Shown one piece after another: positions 5,783 through 8,971 of a stretch of DNA of 8,971 bases. Made by a program: the position numbers and the translations under genes. Below the pieces are notes generated by a model that saw only the letters and a list, made by a program, of their open reading frames with translations, did not search any database and was not told the origin of the DNA. The stretch lies in assembly GCA_002305265.1 (NCBI GenBank), contig DBQP01000014.1, forward strand, positions 1 through 8,971. Reading direction: 5' to 3'. Source of the DNA: Prevotellaceae bacterium UBA1391 (GTDB lineage: Bacteria; Bacteroidota; Bacteroidia; Bacteroidales; Bacteroidaceae). The stretch's first letter is position 1. Each line of letters starts with the position of its first letter.

Positions 5783-7828
5783 TTAGCGGTTGACGTAGGG
5801 CAGCGTCGCGTAGTCGCGGGAGTAGCGGAGCATCTGCTCGGCGTAGCCCTCGGTGTAGGAGAGGGTCACGCCGACGATGTTGCCCTCGCGGTCGCGCTCA
5901 GCCGTATAGACGGGATTGATGAAGCCCTTGTAGGGCGCCAGGTTGAGGTGGGCATAGCGATCGAGAATCTCCTGATGGAGCACGGGATCCACTTTCACGC
6001 CGTAATCCTCCACCAGCTTCCGGGCACCGGCATAGTCGCCCTCGCTCTTCACGCGCTGCACTTCAGCCAGCAGGCGTCCGAAGAGGCCGCGCAATTTCTC
6101 GTAGTCGTTGATGCGCACGTAGGTCTTGCCGTCGCGCTTGACGAGTTCCACCACGTTGTCGGCCTTTCCGTTCTCAAAGGCCCAGCGGGCGATGAGGGCA
6201 CGGTTGCGCATGTGGGCTTCCTCGATGTCGTTGCCGGGCTGGATGCGCACGAGCTGCGTCATGAGGCCATTCATCATGTAGCTGTAGTACTGCGCCTTGT
6301 AGGCCTGCGCGTCGGGCACGAGGCCAAGCTCCTGCAGTTTCGGGTCGGCCAGGTAGTAGAGCCCGAAGAGGTCGGCGCGAGCCTCCTCGATGGTGCTGCC
6401 GTAGGCCTTCAGCGAGTCGGAGTCGACACCGGGCAGCAGGCGTCCGCTGCCGTGGCCGAGACACTCGTGTAGGTCGGTGTGGAGGTCGTCGGTGAGGTCG
6501 GCATAGGCTTCCATCAGGTCGAGTTCCTCTTTGCCGAGGGCAAACTCGGCGGAGAATCCAGTGCCTTTTGCCGCCTTGTTGTAGGCGTCGGTGAGATTGC
6601 CGATGGTCACACTCTTGCTGCCGTGCTCACGGCGCACCCAGTCGCTGTTCGGCAGGTTGATGCCGATGGCGGTGGAGGGGTAGAGGTCGCCTCCGAGGAT
6701 GGCGGCGGTGATGACCTTGGCCGATATGCCCTTCACCTCGTCTTTCTTGAATCGTGCGTCCACCGGGCTGTGGTCCTCAAACCACTGGGCGTTGGCGCTG
6801 AGCGTCTCGGTGCGCTTCGTGGCCTCGAGGTCCTTGAAGTTGACGATCGACTCCCACGAGGCTTTCATGCCGAGCGGGTCGCCGTACGACTCTGTGAAGC
6901 CGTTGACGAAGTCGACCAAGGGCGCCGTGTTCTCCGCCCAAAGGATGGTGTAGGCGTCGAACGTGTGCAGGTCGCCGGTCTGATAGAACTCCACGAGGCG
7001 GTCGATGACGGCCTGCTGGTCCTTGTCCTCGGCAAACTGCCGGGCGCGGTTGAGGTAGGCCACGATGGGCGCGAGGGCCTCGCCGTAGAGCCCGCTGGTG
7101 GTCCATTTCACCTCCTGCACGCGACCGTCCTTCTTCACGAGACGCGAGTTCATGCCGTACATTACGGGACGCGGGTCGTCGGCCTTCTTCTGTGCCTTGT
7201 AGAAGGCTTCGGCCTCTGCCTGCGTCACGCCGTCGTAGTAGTTGCCGGCCGACGTGAGCACGAGGTCAGCGCCTGCGGCCAGATTCACGCGCTTCGGCAT
7301 GACTTCGGGATTGAAGATGACAGGGCAGATTTCCTCCAGGAAAGCGTCGGCATTGCGATAGCCGAAGTCGGCGACGAGCTGTTTGAAGGCCGGCAGCGTC
7401 TTCACCTGCGTGCGGAAGAAGGCCTCGCTGAAGCCGGGCACGAATTTCTCGCTGCCGTAGTGGTGGTGGATGCCGCTGCTGAACCACACGCGCTTGAGGT
7501 AGACCTCGAGCGCGGCGAAGTCGGCCGAGCGGCGGTCGCCCTGAAAGTCGGTGTAGATGGTCTCCAGCGTCTTGCGGATGCGCAGGTTGTACTTGCCGTT
7601 CTGGTCGAACAGAATGTCGCGGCCCAGCAGCGCCGCCTCTTGCAGATAGTAGATGAATGTCTTCTGGCGGAGCGACAGTGCGTCGAATCCCTCCACCTTG
7701 TAGCGCAGCATCTGCAGATCGGCAAAGCGCTCGTCGGTGTATTGGAATCCGTCGGCCTGCGCCGAAGCGCCGGCGGCCTGTGCGGCCAGCAATGCTGTGA
7801 TGGTCATTGTCTTGAGAATGGATTTCAT
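5783..7828 (-). CDS. dpp3: Secreted dipeptidyl peptidase III (peptidase family M49)
   Basis: This 681-residue zinc metallopeptidase removes dipeptides from the N-termini of short peptides. The zinc motif HECLGH is at 454-459 and the second motif EEARAD at 481-486. By analogy with characterised DPP III, the ligands are His454, His459 and Glu482, with Glu455 as catalytic base. The Cys in HECLGH is the variant known from Bacteroides DPP III; most eukaryotic enzymes have HELLGH. Residues 1-23 form a signal peptide (hydrophobic core, then ASA before Gln24) with no lipobox, so a soluble periplasmic enzyme is expected, unlike cytosolic eukaryotic DPP III. The frame is open upstream to 8029, but the signal peptide and family length favour the ATG at 7828. 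It lies between mazG and the HEAT gene on the same strand. The role is probably peptide scavenging for carbon and nitrogen. Confidence 0.96.
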   Translation of the reverse strand: MKSILKTMTITALLAAQAAGASAQADGFQYTDERFADLQMLRYKVEGFDALSLRQKTFIYYLQEAALLGRDILFDQNGKYNLRIRKTLETIYTDFQGDRRSADFAALEVYLKRVWFSSGIHHHYGSEKFVPGFSEAFFRTQVKTLPAFKQLVADFGYRNADAFLEEICPVIFNPEVMPKRVNLAAGADLVLTSAGNYYDGVTQAEAEAFYKAQKKADDPRPVMYGMNSRLVKKDGRVQEVKWTTSGLYGEALAPIVAYLNRARQFAEDKDQQAVIDRLVEFYQTGDLHTFDAYTILWAENTAPLVDFVNGFTESYGDPLGMKASWESIVNFKDLEATKRTETLSANAQWFEDHSPVDARFKKDEVKGISAKVITAAILGGDLYPSTAIGINLPNSDWVRREHGSKSVTIGNLTDAYNKAAKGTGFSAEFALGKEELDLMEAYADLTDDLHTDLHECLGHGSGRLLPGVDSDSLKAYGSTIEEARADLFGLYYLADPKLQELGLVPDAQAYKAQYYSYMMNGLMTQLVRIQPGNDIEEAHMRNRALIARWAFENGKADNVVELVKRDGKTYVRINDYEKLRGLFGRLLAEVQRVKSEGDYAGARKLVEDYGVKVDPVLHQEILDRYAHLNLAPYKGFINPVYTAERDREGNIVGVTLSYTEGYAEQMLRYSRDYATLPYVNR

Positions 7829-7858
7829 TAGAAAAGAAATTGTGTTTAAACTGTTGAG

Positions 7859-7923
7859 AAAACCGGAGTTCCGATTTTCAATTTCCGCAGTTCCGGTTTT
7901 TGATGTTCGGAACTGCGTTTTTT
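7859..7923. repeat. Interleaved inverted repeats with a plus-strand terminator-like hairpin
   Basis: In the 230-base gap between dpp3 and mazG the core AGTTCCG occurs twice directly (7867-7873 and 7889-7895) and once inverted (CGGAACT, 7908-7914). CGCAGTTCCG (7886-7895) pairs perfectly with CGGAACTGCG (7908-7917). On the plus strand this hairpin is followed at once by six T (7918-7923), the form of an intrinsic terminator, yet no plus-strand gene precedes it. AAAACCGGA (7859-7867) also pairs with TCCGGTTTT (7892-7900), which excludes the first hairpin. On the minus strand this second hairpin is followed only by a short U-rich stretch, so it would be a weak terminator after mazG. The rest of the gap (7924-8058) is G+C-rich with no gene seen. 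Confidence 0.55.
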
Positions 7924-8058
7924 GTGGGTTGTGCGTGAGGCGAGACAACTGAAGCGGCATCCGCCCCACCCGACGCGCCAAGCCGTCGCGGCCATGACGC
8001 GGGCGACGACGACATCTGCTGCCCGCCACGGGCCGCCGCTGCGCGCTGCCGAGGCACG

Positions 8059-8862
8059 CTATCCGGCCGCTTCGTCGGCATGCTCGGCAGCCTTGGCCTC
8101 GTTCCAGAGCGTGTCCATCTCCTCGAGCGTGCAGTCCTGGAGCGAGCGGCCCGCGCGGATCGTATGCTCCTCCACGTAGTTGAAGCGGCGGATGAACTTC
8201 TGGTTCGTGCGCTCGAGCGCGTTGTCGGGGTTGATGTGGTAGAGGCGGGCCGCATTGATGAGGGAGAAGAGGACGTCGCCAAACTCGCTGGTGGCGCGCT
8301 CGCGGTCCATGTCGGCCACTTCTGCCTCAAACTCGCCGATTTCCTCCTTCACCTTCTTCCAGACGTCCTCGCGCCGCTCCCAGTCGAAACCGACGTTGCG
8401 CGCCTTGTCCTGAATGCGGTAGGCCTTGACGAGCGAAGGCAGCGCGCCGGGCACGCCGGAGAGCACCGTCTTGTTGCCGTCTTTCTCGCGCAACTTGAGC
8501 TGCTCCCACGACTTGAGCACGTCGCCGGCCGACTCGGCCACGGCATCGCCGTAGACGTGTGGATGACGGTAAATGAGTTTGTCGCACACTTGGTTGCAGA
8601 CGTCGGCCACATCGAAGCGGCCACGCTCGCGGCCGATGACGCTGTAGAAGACCACGTGCATGAGCACGTCGCCCAGTTCCTTGCTGATCTCATGGTCGTC
8701 CGCCTTGATGAGGGCGTCGCACAGCTCGTATACTTCCTCTATGGTGTTGGGGCGCAGGCTCTCGTACGTCTGCTTGCGGTCCCACGGGCACTTCTCCCGC
8801 AGCGTGTCCATGACGTCGAGCAAACGGCCGAACGCCGCCAGTTGTTCTTCTCTTGTATGCAT
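8059..8862 (-). CDS. mazG: Nucleoside triphosphate pyrophosphohydrolase MazG
   Basis: This 267-residue cytoplasmic enzyme hydrolyses NTPs and dNTPs to monophosphate and pyrophosphate, cleaning the pool of aberrant nucleotides. Both MazG domains are present. The N-terminal one has LREKCPWDRKQT (21-32), the metal-binding EEVYE (42-46) and ELGDVL (62-67), then YRHPHVYGD (98-106). The C-terminal one has KVKEEIGEFEAE (170-181) and EFGDVLF (193-199), with the E-E-x-x-E and E-x-x-D ligands intact in both. The Ala-rich end is unremarkable. The open frame reaches 8907, but that start lies inside the promoter. The ATG at 8862 gives MHTREEQLAAF and a typical length. It is the first gene of the mazG-dpp3-HEAT run, though the 230-base gap before dpp3 leaves room for partial uncoupling. 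Confidence 0.95.
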   Translation of the reverse strand: MHTREEQLAAFGRLLDVMDTLREKCPWDRKQTYESLRPNTIEEVYELCDALIKADDHEISKELGDVLMHVVFYSVIGRERGRFDVADVCNQVCDKLIYRHPHVYGDAVAESAGDVLKSWEQLKLREKDGNKTVLSGVPGALPSLVKAYRIQDKARNVGFDWERREDVWKKVKEEIGEFEAEVADMDRERATSEFGDVLFSLINAARLYHINPDNALERTNQKFIRRFNYVEEHTIRAGRSLQDCTLEEMDTLWNEAKAAEHADEAAG

Positions 8863-8904
8863 GGGTATCGGAATATTGAATCGAACAGCATCTGAAATGC
8901 GCCA

Positions 8905-8936
8905 CAAAGTTACACAAAATTATTGGCAGCAACATA
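8905..8936 (-). promoter_or_regulatory. mazG promoter
   Basis: On the minus strand TAACTTTG (8912-8905) matches the TAnnTTTG -7 box exactly, and TATG (8936-8933) sits 20 bases upstream as a one-mismatch -33 box. A second perfect -7 box, TAATTTTG, lies at 8922-8915 but has no matching -33. The main start would be near 8898, about 35 bases before the chosen ATG at 8862. This argues against the upstream ATG at 8907. Confidence 0.75.
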
Positions 8937-8952
8937 AAAAAATGTATCTTTA
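8922..8952 (+). promoter_or_regulatory. Divergent plus-strand promoter
   Basis: ATTG (8922-8925) and TATCTTTA (8945-8952), 19 bases apart, each differ by one base from the Bacteroidetes TTTG and TAnnTTTG boxes. The pair overlaps the mazG promoter and points out of the right edge, so it probably drives a gene starting after 8971. That gene is not visible here. Confidence 0.5.
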
Positions 8953-8971
8953 CCTGTTGGCGGAATTAATT

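Noticed and set aside
4943..7831. Long plus-strand frames (509 and 450 residues) antisense to the HEAT and dpp3 genes
   Set aside because: Low-complexity His/Val/Leu/Arg-rich translations with no motif, while the minus strand carries a complete M49 peptidase and signal peptide.
7829..8029. 67-codon N-terminal extension of dpp3
   Set aside because: The frame is open, but it would bury the signal peptide, and it crosses the intergenic inverted repeats; the ATG at 7828 is much better supported.

Overview
The window looks like chromosomal housekeeping DNA from a G+C-rich member of the Bacteroidales, probably Prevotellaceae. Three things point there. The protein types fit: a eukaryote-like GlyRS next to an FKBP lipoprotein, and a secreted M49 peptidase with the HECLGH motif. 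Several genes are preceded by promoter boxes of the Bacteroidetes form TTTG-N19-21-TAnnTTTG. Shine-Dalgarno sequences are weak or absent. No tRNA, rRNA, CRISPR array, phage gene or intact insertion sequence was seen.

Layout. Positions 1-319 hold no convincing gene, but contain a glyS promoter box (208-215) and a strong leader hairpin (223-268). The plus-strand operon glyS (320-1861) and FKBP-type prolyl isomerase lipoprotein (1872-2492) ends at a 15-bp perfect hairpin terminator (2537-2576). A degenerate repeat of about 22 bp lies at 2653-2760, between this operon and the convergent minus-strand genes. The rest of the window reads on the minus strand. One unit is a Fur-family regulator (4943-4443), then purA (4324-3059), then a 92-residue cysteine-containing unknown (3036-2758). 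It starts from a canonical promoter at 5040-5009, which abuts the terminator of the next unit (5086-5042). That unit is mazG (8862-8059), then a secreted dipeptidyl peptidase III (7828-5783), then a small HEAT/AlkD-like protein (5767-5189). It starts from promoter boxes at 8936-8905. A divergent plus-strand promoter overlaps them at 8922-8952 and probably serves a gene beyond the window.

Functionally the genes cover glycine charging of tRNA, envelope protein folding, AMP synthesis, metal- or redox-type regulation, periplasmic peptide breakdown, nucleotide-pool cleaning and possibly DNA repair. I see no novel multi-gene system. The items most worth a second look are non-coding: the glyS leader with two competing pairings, the purA leader with a long-range inverted repeat and a competing local hairpin, the repeat cluster between dpp3 and mazG that includes a terminator-like hairpin facing the wrong way, and the degenerate intergenic repeat. 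Among proteins, the Fur homologue with a degraded metal-sensing site and the unknown encoded after purA stand out.
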